Counted from the stretch's first letter, positions 43,638 through 52,480 are shown. The stretch is 64,000 nt of DNA from UBA11606 sp964513285 (GCA_964513285.1 CAZEML010000001.1:28303-92302), one strand, 5' to 3'. Made by a program: numbers and translations. Notes: a model not told the origin generated them from the sequence alone.

Positions 43638-44716
43638 GACTCCACCGTGACCGTGCTGCTGTGGATTCGCAACACCTGATCGGGTGTCGCGGCCGGCGGC
43701 AGACCCGCCGCCGTCGTGAGGATGCGCTGTCCGCCCGGCAATGCTTCGAGCAGCGCGCCGGCCCGATTGGGATCGAGTTCGGAGAACACGTCGTCGAGCA
43801 ACAGCACGGGTTCGGCCACCCCCGCGTGGCGAACGACACCGTCGGCCGCGAGGCGCAGCGCCAGGGCCAGTGACCGCTGCTCGCCCTGCGACGCGTGGGT
43901 TCGGGCCGGGGCCCCAGCGATCGACAACAGGATCTCGTCGCGGTGTGGCCCGATCGTGGTGACCCCGCGGCGCACATCGACATCGCGAGCGGCGACGAGC
44001 GCCTCGGCGAGATCACCCTCCCAGGAACTCTCGTAGAAGGTCTCCACCATCGCCGCCTGCTGGGCCACCGCGTCGTAGGCGGTCGCAAGAACGGGGGCCA
44101 TCTCGTCGAGCAAGCTCAACCGCACCGACCGCAGCCGCTCCCCCACCTCGGCGAGCTTCGCGTCCCAGACGTCGAGGGTGAACGCCGCGTCGGCGTCGAG
44201 ACGCCCGTGAGCGCTCCGCAACAGTGCATTGCGCTGCTTCAGCACCCGCTCGACCTCGCCTCGCAACGCGGCGAACTTCACATGGCGGGATCCGACCGCG
44301 GCGTCGATCCACCCTCGGCGCAGCGACGGTCCGCCCTTCACCAGTTCCAGGTCGTCCGGCGAGAACACGGTGACCTGGACGACGCCGACGAGATCGCTCA
44401 TCCGCGACACCCGCTGGCGGTTGACCTGGATCCGGTTGCGGCCCACCCGCGGAATCTCGACCTCGATCAGCTGCTCGCGCCCGTCGTCGGTCTCGACCGT
44501 CGCCCGGATGATCGCCGCGTCAGCGCCGAGCCGAACCAGCGCGTCGTCGGGGGCGCCGCGAAACGAGCCGATCCCTGCGATCCACCCGATCGACTCGATC
44601 AGGTTGGTCTTGCCGTGACCGTTCTCGCCCATCACCGCGGTGAGGCCGTCGCCGAACGTCACATCGACCGCGCGATAGGAACGCCAATCGGCGAGCGAGA
44701 GGTTCCGGATTTTCAC
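43634..44716 (-). CDS. recF: DNA replication and repair protein RecF
   Basis: 360 residues. It begins MKIRNLSLADWRSY and has the Walker A MGENGHGKTNLIES, the region FSPDDLELVKGGPSLRRGWID, the ABC-type signature SQGEQRSLALALRLA and Walker B LLLDDVFSELDPNRAG. RecF is an SMC-like ATPase that loads RecA at gapped DNA with RecO and RecR. It lies 10 bases after the dnaN stop and overlaps the DciA-like gene by four bases, so dnaN, recF, the DciA-like gene and probably gyrBA form a replication operon. Confidence 0.96.
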   Translation of the reverse strand: MKIRNLSLADWRSYRAVDVTFGDGLTAVMGENGHGKTNLIESIGWIAGIGSFRGAPDDALVRLGADAAIIRATVETDDGREQLIEVEIPRVGRNRIQVNRQRVSRMSDLVGVVQVTVFSPDDLELVKGGPSLRRGWIDAAVGSRHVKFAALRGEVERVLKQRNALLRSAHGRLDADAAFTLDVWDAKLAEVGERLRSVRLSLLDEMAPVLATAYDAVAQQAAMVETFYESSWEGDLAEALVAARDVDVRRGVTTIGPHRDEILLSIAGAPARTHASQGEQRSLALALRLAADGVVRHAGVAEPVLLLDDVFSELDPNRAGALLEALPGGQRILTTAAGLPPAATPDQVLRIHSSTVTVES

Positions 44717-44726
44717 CAGGCGAAGA

Positions 44727-45827
44727 TCAGCTGACCCGAACCGGCATCAGCAGGTAGAGGAAGTTGGGATCCTCGGCCGACTTCAACAGCGCCGGCTTCA
44801 GCTCGTCGACGGTCTCGAGGGTGATCTCATCGCCGGGCGCCACCTCGATGCCATCGATCAGGTACTCCGGGTTGAACGCCACGGTGAGGTCGTCGCCGCT
44901 GTAGCTCGCCTCGACCGACTCGTGGGCCTGACCGACGTCCTGGGTCACCGCGACCAGTTCGAGGCCGTCGCCGGACATGGCGAGACGCACCGGCGTGGAC
45001 TCCTGGGCGAGCAGGCGCACCCGGCGCACCGCATCGAGCAGCGATTCGCGGCTGACGGTGAGTGCGTTGGGATGGTTGCTCGGGATCAGACCGCGATAGT
45101 TCGGGAAATCACCCTCGATCAGCCGGGTCGTGACCTTGACCGAACCGACTTCGAAGCCGGCATCGCGTTCGCCGAGCCGAAGGGTGATCTCTTCGGACTC
45201 GCCGACCACACGCGAAAGCTCCTTCAGCGCCCGACTCGGCACGAGCACCTTCTGGCCCTCGCCGAGGATCGTGGTACCGGCGAGGTCGCGAACCGACAGA
45301 CGGTAGGAGTCGGTGGAGACGAGGCGCAGGCCGTCCTCTTCGGCGGCCATCAACACACCGGTGAGGATCGGGCGGGCGTCGTCGCTCGACGCGGCCTTCT
45401 CGACCTGATCGATCGCGGCCCGGAACGCACCGGCGTCGAGCGTTACCGCGTCGCCGTCGGCGGTGGAGAGCTCGGGGAACTCATCGGCGGGAATCACACG
45501 GATCGAGAATTCCGACGGATGCGACACGATGCGGGCATCGTCGTCTTCGATCGACACGTCGACCGCACCAGGGCGCAACGAACGAACCACATCGGAGATG
45601 AGCTTGGACGGCAAGACGGCGACACCGTCCTCACCGCCGGCCACCTCGACCTCGACGGAGATGGTGAGATCGAGATCGCTGCCGGTCACGGTCAGGCGAT
45701 CGCCGGCGAGGTTCATGTGCACACCAGCGAGCACCGGGAGCGCGCCACCACGGGTCGTCACCGCCCGGCCGGCGGCACCGAGGGCCTCGACGAGGACGTC
45801 TCGTTCGCAGCGGAACTTCATGGTCAT
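44727..45827 (-). CDS. dnaN: DNA polymerase III beta subunit (sliding clamp)
   Basis: 366 residues from ATG 45827; ATG 45821 two codons later (MKFRCERDVL) is equally possible. It is a three-domain clamp protein: domain 1 with VLAGVHMNLAGDRLTVTGSD and SKLISDVVRSL, domain 2 with DDARPILTGVLMAAEEDG, and the C-terminal end YLLMPVRVS, the usual clamp terminus. It encircles DNA as a dimer and tethers polymerase III. The 242-base upstream gap to dnaA holds near-consensus DnaA boxes, so dnaN may be controlled by DnaA. Confidence 0.97.
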   Translation of the reverse strand: MTMKFRCERDVLVEALGAAGRAVTTRGGALPVLAGVHMNLAGDRLTVTGSDLDLTISVEVEVAGGEDGVAVLPSKLISDVVRSLRPGAVDVSIEDDDARIVSHPSEFSIRVIPADEFPELSTADGDAVTLDAGAFRAAIDQVEKAASSDDARPILTGVLMAAEEDGLRLVSTDSYRLSVRDLAGTTILGEGQKVLVPSRALKELSRVVGESEEITLRLGERDAGFEVGSVKVTTRLIEGDFPNYRGLIPSNHPNALTVSRESLLDAVRRVRLLAQESTPVRLAMSGDGLELVAVTQDVGQAHESVEASYSGDDLTVAFNPEYLIDGIEVAPGDEITLETVDELKPALLKSAEDPNFLYLLMPVRVS

Positions 45828-46069
45828 GGTGTTACTACGACTTCTCTCGTTTGAATGAATCCAGATACTAGAAGTACATAGGGCCTGTGGATTGTGGATG
45901 AAGCGGATTCTTCGTTGAAATCACGCGGAAGCCGCTTCCCCATTCCGTCCCCTCGCGATCACACGCTCGAGGTCGGCCCGATGTGGGTGGGTGGAAAGGT
46001 GGGGGTCTGTCCCCCGCGGATCCACCCGATGTCGACACGTCGTCCCCAGCGTCGCCCCCAGCCGTCCGG
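45828..46069. promoter_or_regulatory. dnaA-dnaN intergenic region: overlapping near-consensus DnaA boxes and hairpin
   Basis: On the minus strand TCATCCACA (45901-45893) and CAATCCACA (45894-45886) match TTATCCACA at eight and seven of nine positions. They overlap by two bases beside a relatively AT-rich stretch (about 45840-45880) just before dnaN. Toward dnaA a GC hairpin ggggg-tctgt-ccccc occupies 46001-46015. It is a likely dnaN regulatory region and a possible part of the origin. Confidence 0.5.
46001..46015 (-). terminator. Possible dnaA terminator hairpin
   Basis: ggggg-tctgt-ccccc, a 5-bp GC stem 55 bases after the dnaA stop on the minus strand. No strong T-run follows. Confidence 0.4.
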
Positions 46070-47458
46070 TCAGGACGACTGCAGTCGCTGCTGAAGCTCG
46101 GTGACGCGATCGAAGATCTGCTGGCGTTCGCCCATCCGTCCTTCGACCTTGCGACAGGCGTGCATGACGGTCGTGTGGTCGCGGCCGCCGAACTCCTTGC
46201 CGATGTCGGGGAAGGAGAGGTCGGTCATGTTGCGCGTGACGTACATGGCGACCTGGCGGGCGTCGACCAACGGACGACGGCGGGATCCGCCGATGATCTG
46301 CTCGATCTCGAAGCCGAACATCTCCGCGGTGAGGGCGATGATGCGCTCGGCGGTGACGGGCTTCTTCTCATTGTTGGCGATCAGGTCGCCCAGCACGAGC
46401 GACGCGAGGTCGACCGTCAGCGGCTGCTGGGTGAGGTTCGCGTAGGCGGTGACCTTGATCAGGGCGCCTTCGAGCTCACGGATCGACTCGGTGATGTTCT
46501 CGGCGATGAACAACAAGACGTCGTCGGGGATGTCGATCGTCTTGGATTCGGCCTTCTTCGAGAGGATCGCGAGGCGGGTCTCGAGGTCGGGACGCTGGAT
46601 GTCGGTGATCAGGCCCCACTTGAAGCGGCTGCGAAGGCGGTCCTCGAGGGTGGGCATCGCATCCGGGGTGCGATCCGACGACAGCACGATCTGCTTGTCG
46701 TTCTGGTGCAGCTCGTTGAAGGTGTGGAAGAACTCCTCCTGGAGACCGTCCTTGCCTTCCATGAACTGGATGTCGTCGATCAAGAGCACGTCGATGTCGC
46801 GGTAGCGCCGCTTGAACTCGGGCAACGCGTTGGTGCGGATCGCTTCGACGAACTCGTTGAGGAAGGTCTCGGTCGAGACGTAGCGCACCCGATAGGTCGG
46901 GTAGTGATGGGCGACATAGTGCGCGATGCCCCGCAGCAGGTGGGTCTTGCCCAGGCCGGAGTCACCGTGGATGAACAGCGGGTTGTAACTCGCCGCGGGT
47001 GCTTCGGCCACCGACAACGCGGCGGCGTGGGCGAAACGGTTCGATGGCCCGATCACGAAGTGCTCGAAGGTGAACTTGTCCTCGAGCCCGCCGGCCGGGT
47101 TCGGTGCCGGCGCCTCGATCGTGGCGGCTGGTGCCGCTCCCCCACCGAGATCGGCGCTGGGAACGTCGATCTCGTCGGGAAGTTGGCTCCAATCGGTGTC
47201 GATTTCGACCCGGACCGACACGTCGTCCGCAGCGGTTTCTTCGATCGCGTCCTGCACCAGGCCGAGATAGCGGCCCTCGATGCGCTCTTTCTGCAGGCCG
47301 TTGGGCACGACCAGCACGAGCTCGCCCTCGTCGAACGCCACGGCCTTGGCTCCACTGAAGGTGGTGCGCCACACCGCATCGCTGACCTGGGCCCGGATGC
47401 TGGCAGCACAGTTGGTCCACAGACCGTCCGCGTCCCCAAGATCACCCACGCTCTTCAC
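46070..47458 (-). CDS. dnaA: Chromosomal replication initiator protein DnaA
   Basis: 462 residues. The N-terminal domain (helicase interaction, about 1-85) is followed by a Gly/Ala/Pro linker and the AAA+ domain: FTFEHFVIGPSNRFAHAAAL, Walker A GDSGLGKTHLLRG, Walker B DVLLIDDIQFMEGK, sensor I QIVLSSDRTPDAM and the sensor II region SIRELEGALIKVTAYA. Domain IV contains the DNA-binding signature SFPDIGKEFGGRDHTTVMHA. Walker A begins Gly-Asp-Ser-Gly rather than the usual Gly-Gly-Val-Gly. DnaA binds DnaA boxes and melts the origin. It is divergent from rpmH across a 430-base region that probably contains promoters and origin elements. Confidence 0.98.
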   Translation of the reverse strand: MKSVGDLGDADGLWTNCAASIRAQVSDAVWRTTFSGAKAVAFDEGELVLVVPNGLQKERIEGRYLGLVQDAIEETAADDVSVRVEIDTDWSQLPDEIDVPSADLGGGAAPAATIEAPAPNPAGGLEDKFTFEHFVIGPSNRFAHAAALSVAEAPAASYNPLFIHGDSGLGKTHLLRGIAHYVAHHYPTYRVRYVSTETFLNEFVEAIRTNALPEFKRRYRDIDVLLIDDIQFMEGKDGLQEEFFHTFNELHQNDKQIVLSSDRTPDAMPTLEDRLRSRFKWGLITDIQRPDLETRLAILSKKAESKTIDIPDDVLLFIAENITESIRELEGALIKVTAYANLTQQPLTVDLASLVLGDLIANNEKKPVTAERIIALTAEMFGFEIEQIIGGSRRRPLVDARQVAMYVTRNMTDLSFPDIGKEFGGRDHTTVMHACRKVEGRMGERQQIFDRVTELQQRLQSS

Positions 47459-47888
47459 TCCCTCTCCACAACGCCGTCCACAGGTGTGGACAGCCGATTC
47501 GTACCAATGCGCGAACGGTCGGCGTTGTGAGGGAACTCTTGATGAACAACAGTGCCCCTACGACCCGTAGCCCGTCCGGTAGGGCGGCGAACCTATCAAC
47601 AGGATCGCGGGCCGCAAGTTGGCGTTGTGGATTCCCACATTTCCCCAGGTCAGCTGTGGTTTTCGACGGGTAAATGACATCGATGGAAGATGAAATGACA
47701 CGAATGTCATTTCTTTGGAGATGCCGTTGGAGCCGGATTCCGGGACGCTCGGCCGCGTTTTGTGGATTTCGGACGTGTTGTCGCGGCCTGCAGACGACCG
47801 TAGGTTGAAGCGTTGACCAACCGCTGGTTGCATTCACCATGCGGCGGATTCCGTGGGCCCCACTTCGCCCTCGGTGCCAGGAGGACTC
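47459..47888. promoter_or_regulatory. dnaA-rpmH divergent region: candidate oriC elements and promoters
   Basis: 430 bases without a gene. Boxes CCGTCCACA (47474-47482) and, on the minus strand, CTGTCCACA (47493-47485) form the palindrome gtccacaggtgtggac. Further weak tgtgga(t/c) motifs lie near 47627 and 47761. A distinctly AT-richer block at about 47664-47720 holds aaatgaca at 47672-47679 and 47693-47700, plus its inverse tgtcattt at 47705-47712. The last two make a perfect 8-bp hairpin. Boxes beside an AT-rich block at the dnaA gene are what an origin looks like. Experimental or skew evidence is not available here. Confidence 0.55.
47693..47712. repeat. Inverted repeat aaatgaca/tgtcattt in AT-rich block of origin region
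   Basis: Perfect 8-bp stem with a cgaa tetraloop. A third, direct copy of aaatgaca lies 21 bases upstream at 47672-47679. The AT content contrasts with the surrounding high-GC DNA. It is a candidate unwinding element, protein-binding site or promoter-associated operator. Confidence 0.5.
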
Positions 47889-48023
47889 ATGAAGCGCCCG
47901 TATCAGCCCAACGTTCGCAAGCGTGCCAAGAAGCACGGCTTCCGTTCGCGCATGAGCACCCGCGGGGGCCGGGCCGTCCTTCGGTCCCGTCGCCAGAAGG
48001 GCCGCGCCCGCCTGTCGGCATGA
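47889..48023 (+). CDS. rpmH: Ribosomal protein L34
   Basis: 44 residues from ATG 47889, preceded by a perfect AGGAGG (47879-47884). The product MKRPYQPNVRKRAKKHGFRS continues with the conserved MSTRGGRAVL and a basic tail, the complete L34 sequence pattern. It is a large ribosomal subunit protein. The TGA overlaps the rnpA ATG by four bases, as in most bacteria. It is the first gene of the rpmH-rnpA-yidD-yidC-jag-rsmG series. Confidence 0.98.
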   Translation: MKRPYQPNVRKRAKKHGFRSRMSTRGGRAVLRSRRQKGRARLSA

Positions 48024-48379
48024 TCGAGCGGCTCTCGGGCCGTCGTGCGTTCGATCAGCTGCGCGCTGACGGGCAACGGCGAGGACGAGGGCCACTCCGG
48101 CTGGTGATCCGGCCCGATGCCACGCAGAGCGCGCGCTTTGCCTACGCAATCCCACGCACGGTGGGAAATGCGGTGGTTCGGAACCGGATCAAGCGCCGAT
48201 TGCGGGCGGTTCTGCACGAACTGGACGATCAAACCCCTGGTCTTGGGGGTGGAGATCACCTGATTCGTGTCACTGGACCGATCGAGCACTGGTCTCATGC
48301 CACACTGCGCACCACGATGGCTGAATTGCTCTCTGTGACGATGCCCCCCGGGGCGGAGAACGGCGAGGATCGCCGATGA
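48020..48379 (+). CDS. rnpA: Ribonuclease P protein component
   Basis: 119 residues from ATG 48020 (MIERLSGRRAFDQL). Conserved features are RRAFDQLRADG, FAYAIPRTVGNAVVRNRIKR (the RNR motif that binds RNase P RNA) and a C-terminal helix. With the RNA subunit it matures the 5' ends of tRNAs. The start is fixed by the ATGA overlap with rpmH, and the stop overlaps yidD in the same way. The longer open frame upstream is the rpmH region in another frame. Confidence 0.96.
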   Translation: MIERLSGRRAFDQLRADGQRRGRGPLRLVIRPDATQSARFAYAIPRTVGNAVVRNRIKRRLRAVLHELDDQTPGLGGGDHLIRVTGPIEHWSHATLRTTMAELLSVTMPPGAENGEDRR

Positions 48380-48630
48380 GCCCCGGCGCGCGCCTGCTTC
48401 GAGCCGGTGTTCGCGCCTATCAGCGCGTCGCGGCCGGCCGGCCGTCGCCGTGTCGCTACGTGCCGTCGTGTTCCACCTACGCCGTCGAAGCGCTCGAGCG
48501 CCACGGCGCTGTCCGCGGCGGGTGGTTCGCCACGCGCCGACTCTGCCGCTGCCACCCTTGGGGTAGTCACGGCTATGACCCCGTCCCACCGGTTCGCCAA
48601 CAACGCACGGTGAGTCCCACCAACCAATGA
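48376..48630 (+). CDS. yidD: Membrane protein insertion efficiency factor YidD
   Basis: 84 residues from ATG 48376. The family core is complete: GVRAYQRVAAGRPSPCRYVP, SCSTYAVEALERHGAVRG and CRCHPWGSHGYDPVP. The conserved Cys residues and the Pro-rich end are present. YidD is a small membrane-associated protein helping YidC-dependent insertion. It overlaps rnpA by four bases and lies 10 bases before yidC. Confidence 0.96.
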   Translation: MSPGARLLRAGVRAYQRVAAGRPSPCRYVPSCSTYAVEALERHGAVRGGWFATRRLCRCHPWGSHGYDPVPPVRQQRTVSPTNQ

Positions 48631-48640
48631 GAAGCCCGTC

Positions 48641-49726
48641 ATGTTCGACCTGATCGCCCAAGTCCTCGCCTTCTTCTACTCCCTGGTCCCGTCCTACGGC
48701 GTCGCGATCATCCTGCTCACGCTGGCGGTGATGGTCGTCGTCACGCCGCTGACGCTGAAGAGCACGCGGTCGATGTTGCAGATGCAGCGTCTCCAGCCCG
48801 AACTCAAGGCGATTCAGACCCGGTACAAGGACGATCGCCAGAAGATGAACGAGGAGTTGATGGCGTTCTACCAGGAGAACGGCATCAACCCGCTGGGCGG
48901 CTGTCTTCCCCTGTTGATCCAGCTCCCGGTGTTCCTCGTGCTCTTCCGGGTCGTCCAGGGTATTACCCGTCACGCCACCGACTTCGGACTCGCTGCAGGT
49001 TGGGCTGCGGGCCGCGGCGATGTCGAGAGCAACACCACGGTGGGCCTCAACGACGACGATCTCGTCTTCGACCCCGAGAACCTGCCCGTCGACAGTGAGA
49101 TGTACCAGGACCTGGTGCAGACCACCGAGATGAACTTCCTGGGGATGGACCTGTCCAAGACCGCCCTGGATGTCGCCGGCTCCAACCTCGTCGATGCACT
49201 CCCCTACTTCGTGCTGATCGTGATCGTGCTGGTCTCGAGCCTCTACCAGCAGCGCCAGATCCGGGGCCGCAACACCGGCGCCCAGATCAACCCCCAGCAG
49301 GAGATGATCATGAAGATCCTCCCCTGGATGCTCCCAGTCTTCTCGTTGACGATGCCGGCCGCGCTCGTCGTGTACTTCGTCATCTCCAACCTGTACCGCA
49401 TCGGTCAGCAGGGATACATCACCCGCTCGCTCTACAAGGGTGAGGACAGCCTCGGCGCCCAGGCCGCGCGTTCACGCGAAGAGGCCCGCAAGAGCGATGG
49501 CGGCGGCAACCGCAAGGGTTCTGGCGGTCGCACGACCGAAAAGAAGGGCCAGCCGACCCCGAAGCGCAACGACGCCCGAAGCGGCTCTGGCGCCAAGAAG
49601 GGCGGAAACAGCAAGTCTTCGAAGGGGAGTGGCGCCGGCCGAACCGGCAAGGCGCCGACCCGACAGCGTTCCGGTGGTCGTACCACCGATCCGGGGTCGC
49701 CCCAGCACAAGAAGCGCAAGCGCTGA
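48641..49726 (+). CDS. yidC: Membrane protein insertase YidC (OxaA)
   Basis: 361 residues from ATG 48641. A five-segment insertase core is visible: an N-terminal membrane segment, ILLTLAVMVVVTPLTLKSTR with the conserved cytoplasmic loop (MQRLQPELKAIQTRYKDDRQ), NPLGGCLPLLIQLPVFLVLF, and a pair of later segments around LVDALPYFVLIVIVLVSSLY and ILPWMLPVFSLTMPAALVVY. It lacks the large periplasmic domain of Gram-negative YidC, as expected. The C-terminal about 80 residues are basic, Gly/Ser/Lys-rich and low-complexity, as in other actinobacteria, and may contact ribosomes. It inserts membrane proteins alone or with SecYEG. Confidence 0.96.
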   Translation: MFDLIAQVLAFFYSLVPSYGVAIILLTLAVMVVVTPLTLKSTRSMLQMQRLQPELKAIQTRYKDDRQKMNEELMAFYQENGINPLGGCLPLLIQLPVFLVLFRVVQGITRHATDFGLAAGWAAGRGDVESNTTVGLNDDDLVFDPENLPVDSEMYQDLVQTTEMNFLGMDLSKTALDVAGSNLVDALPYFVLIVIVLVSSLYQQRQIRGRNTGAQINPQQEMIMKILPWMLPVFSLTMPAALVVYFVISNLYRIGQQGYITRSLYKGEDSLGAQAARSREEARKSDGGGNRKGSGGRTTEKKGQPTPKRNDARSGSGAKKGGNSKSSKGSGAGRTGKAPTRQRSGGRTTDPGSPQHKKRKR

Positions 49727-49776
49727 TCACGGCGCCTGCACGTACACCGCCACACCAATCGGGTGGCGACCGCAGC

Positions 49777-49799
49777 GTGCCGGGCCTCGGGTCCGGCAC
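49777..49799 (+). terminator. Hairpin between yidC and jag
   Basis: 7-bp stem gtgccgg/ccggcac with a 9-base loop in the 124-base gap after yidC. It may attenuate or process the operon mRNA. No T-run follows. Confidence 0.35.
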
Positions 49800-49850
49800 A
49801 CCGTCACCGCCCTCCGGGGCAGGGTGACGCGAGAGAGAAAGGCCATTCAC

Positions 49851-50759
49851 ATGGAATGGGTCGAGACGACCGGCAACACGGTGCATGACGCCAAGGAAGC
49901 CGCCCTCGATGTTCTGGGTGTCCACCAAGACGACGCCGAATTCGAGGTTGTTGCCGAGGAGAAGACCGGTCTGTTCGGCCGGGTCAAGGAAGAGGCTCGG
50001 GTGCGAGCTCGGGTCCGGCCGACCACCCCGCGAGCGAAGGACGATCGTCGCCGGCGCCGCCGGGGCGGCAAGGGCCGGGGCGGTCAGAACGGCGGAGGCG
50101 GCCAGAAGTCTGGACAAAACCGCCAAAACGGGGGAGAGTCCCGGGACAAGCAGCCCCAGAAGAAGGCCGCAAAGCAGGCCCAGAACGCCAACAAGGGCCA
50201 AAACGGCCAGAACGCCGACAAGAAGCGCCGTGATTCCGGTGCGAAGGAACGAAAGCAGGAAGCTGTGAGTGACGAACCGACCATGCCGCTGACCGAACAG
50301 GCAGACATCGCCGAGACCTTCGTGGCCGGCCTCGCCGAGCAGTTCGGTACCAGTGTCGACTTCCAGCGTGAGGACATCGACGACGACGAGATCCGCATCA
50401 CGGCCAACGGTTCGGGCATCGGCCGCATGATCGGCCAGCGCGGCGCCACCGCCGGTGCGATCGACGAGCTCGTCCGCACGGTGCTGCAGCGCCACGCTGG
50501 CAGCGGCCGTGAGGGCCGGATCCGGGTCGACATGGGCGGCGTTCGTGCCCGTCGGGCCGAAGCGCTGGCCGCGTTCACCCGTGAGCAGGCCGAAGCGGTG
50601 CGTACGTCGGGCGTCGCCCGGGTGCTCGAGCCCATGGGTGGCTCGGATCGCAAGATCGTGCACGACACGATCGGCGACGAAGACGGTGTCGAGACCACGT
50701 CGCAGGGCGAGGATCCGAACCGTCGTGTGGTCATCGTCCCGGCCGGAGATGCTGACTGA
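49851..50759 (+). CDS. jag: Jag/KhpB RNA-binding protein (Jag-N, KH, R3H)
   Basis: 302 residues from ATG 49851; sequence upstream in the same frame belongs to the gap. The Jag-N domain (about 1-55: VETTGNTVHDAKEAALDVLG, EKTGLFG) is followed by a very Lys/Arg/Gln/Asn/Gly-rich linker (about 60-145). A KH domain comes next (ANGSGIGRMIGQRGATAGAI is the nucleotide-binding turn), then an R3H domain (RVLEPMGGSDRKIVHDTIGD). It binds RNA and in Gram-positives affects cell division and elongation. The 3' end overlaps rsmG by 11 bases. Confidence 0.93.
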   Translation: MEWVETTGNTVHDAKEAALDVLGVHQDDAEFEVVAEEKTGLFGRVKEEARVRARVRPTTPRAKDDRRRRRRGGKGRGGQNGGGGQKSGQNRQNGGESRDKQPQKKAAKQAQNANKGQNGQNADKKRRDSGAKERKQEAVSDEPTMPLTEQADIAETFVAGLAEQFGTSVDFQREDIDDDEIRITANGSGIGRMIGQRGATAGAIDELVRTVLQRHAGSGREGRIRVDMGGVRARRAEALAAFTREQAEAVRTSGVARVLEPMGGSDRKIVHDTIGDEDGVETTSQGEDPNRRVVIVPAGDAD

Positions 50760-51399
50760 CGATCAGACGGCTGCGCTCGACGCAGCCTGGGCACCCGCCC
50801 GTACCGCCGGCGTCCTGGGACGGACGTCGGTTGCTGAACTCTGGGAACACACGGCTGGCTTCACTGCCGCCGTGCGTTCCCATTTTTCGGCCCAGCCCAG
50901 CGATTTGGCGGTCCATCTGGTCGACGTGGGGACGGGAGCGGGGGTTCCTGGCCTGCTCCTGGCGGCCCAACTCCCCCAGGCGCACGTGACGTTGGTGGAC
51001 GCCAACGAGCGTCGTCTCGACCATGTTCGCCGGGCACGCCGTGCCTTGGGCCTCGATGATCGGTGCACCGTGGTGCATGCTCGGGCCGAGGATCTCGCCT
51101 CCGATTCGGCACAGCGGGGGCGATTCGACGGCGCGGTCGCCCGTCTGCTCGCCGAACCGGCCGACGCGGCGGAGCTCCTGACGCCTCTGGTGCGGGACGG
51201 TGGCGTGCTGGTCGTGTCAACCGCCGCCCGCTGGCGGTCGGTGTGGGCGCAGCTCCCGGTGCCGTCACTCCCCCTCGGTGCCGCCGTAGTGCATGGCGAT
51301 GAGGACCTCTACGTCGAGATCCCGCGTCTCGGCGCCGTTCCCGACGAGCTTCCCCGACGGGCGAAGGCTCGTCGTCGGAGCCCGCTGCTCCCCTCCTGA
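50749..51399 (+). CDS. rsmG: 16S rRNA (guanine-527 N7)-methyltransferase RsmG (GidB)
   Basis: 216 residues from ATG 50749, which overlaps the end of jag; the frame is open upstream but not conserved. The SAM-binding motif is VDVGTGAGVPGLLLAAQLP, followed by VTLVDANERRLDHVRRARRA and FDGAVARLLAEPADAAELL. RsmG methylates G527 of 16S rRNA; loss gives low-level streptomycin resistance. It is followed by a 295-base gap filled with five parS sites before parA, the usual gene order near actinobacterial origins. Confidence 0.94.
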   Translation: MLTDDQTAALDAAWAPARTAGVLGRTSVAELWEHTAGFTAAVRSHFSAQPSDLAVHLVDVGTGAGVPGLLLAAQLPQAHVTLVDANERRLDHVRRARRALGLDDRCTVVHARAEDLASDSAQRGRFDGAVARLLAEPADAAELLTPLVRDGGVLVVSTAARWRSVWAQLPVPSLPLGAAVVHGDEDLYVEIPRLGAVPDELPRRAKARRRSPLLPS

Positions 51400-51434
51400 C
51401 ACGCCGCTCGGTTGCCCCGGAGCTGGGCGCCGGG

Positions 51435-51450
51435 CGTTTCACGTGAAACG
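51435..51450. promoter_or_regulatory. parS site 1
   Basis: cgtttcacgtgaaacg, a perfect 16-base palindrome whose core GTTTCACGTGAAAC (51436-51449) is the consensus ParB-binding site. It lies 36 bases after rsmG. Confidence 0.93.
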
Positions 51451-51482
51451 CCGGACCGCTGGTCACCGGCGTCCGTCGCCGT

Positions 51483-51496
51483 GTTCCACGTGAAAC
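51483..51496. promoter_or_regulatory. parS site 2
   Basis: GTTCCACGTGAAAC, one substitution in the left half-site of the parS palindrome. Confidence 0.88.
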
Positions 51497-51529
51497 GCGT
51501 GGCGCAGGTCCGCTCCGACGCCTGGGGAG

Positions 51530-51543
51530 GTTTCACGTGGAAC
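51530..51543. promoter_or_regulatory. parS site 3
   Basis: GTTTCACGTGGAAC, the mirror image of the substitution in sites 2 and 4 (right half-site changed). Confidence 0.88.
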
Positions 51544-51576
51544 GCCCGGACCGCGGCCACCATGCTGTTGCGTCGT

Positions 51577-51590
51577 GTTCCACGTGAAAC
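51577..51590. promoter_or_regulatory. parS site 4
   Basis: GTTCCACGTGAAAC, identical to site 2. Confidence 0.88.
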
Positions 51591-51612
51591 GACCGGCTGG
51601 GCCAGGGCGGCG

Positions 51613-51626
51613 GTTTCACGTGAAAC
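51613..51626. promoter_or_regulatory. parS site 5
   Basis: GTTTCACGTGAAAC, perfect consensus, 68 bases before the parA start, so ParB bound here could also affect parAB transcription. Confidence 0.93.
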
Positions 51627-51680
51627 ACCCCGGGGTCCTTGCACTCCGCCATGTCCGCGACGAGGATGAGCGCTGCGGAC

Positions 51681-51688
51681 AGAAAGGA
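51681..51688 (+). promoter_or_regulatory. Ribosome binding site deciding the parA start
   Basis: agaaagga with AGGA 6 bases before GTG 51695. It supports this start over an ATG far upstream within the parS cluster. Confidence 0.55.
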
Positions 51689-51694
51689 TGCCCT

Positions 51695-52460
<766 letters not shown>

Positions 52461-52480
<20 letters not shown>

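Noticed and set aside
49440..49850. N-terminal extension of Jag within yidC
   Set aside because: The in-frame upstream part overlaps the yidC tail and gap with no Jag-N homology; the domain begins at ATG 49851.
51412..51669. 85-residue ORF across the parS cluster with repeated VSRET/FHVKR peptides
   Set aside because: The peptide repeats are just the parS palindrome translated; the DNA sites explain them fully.
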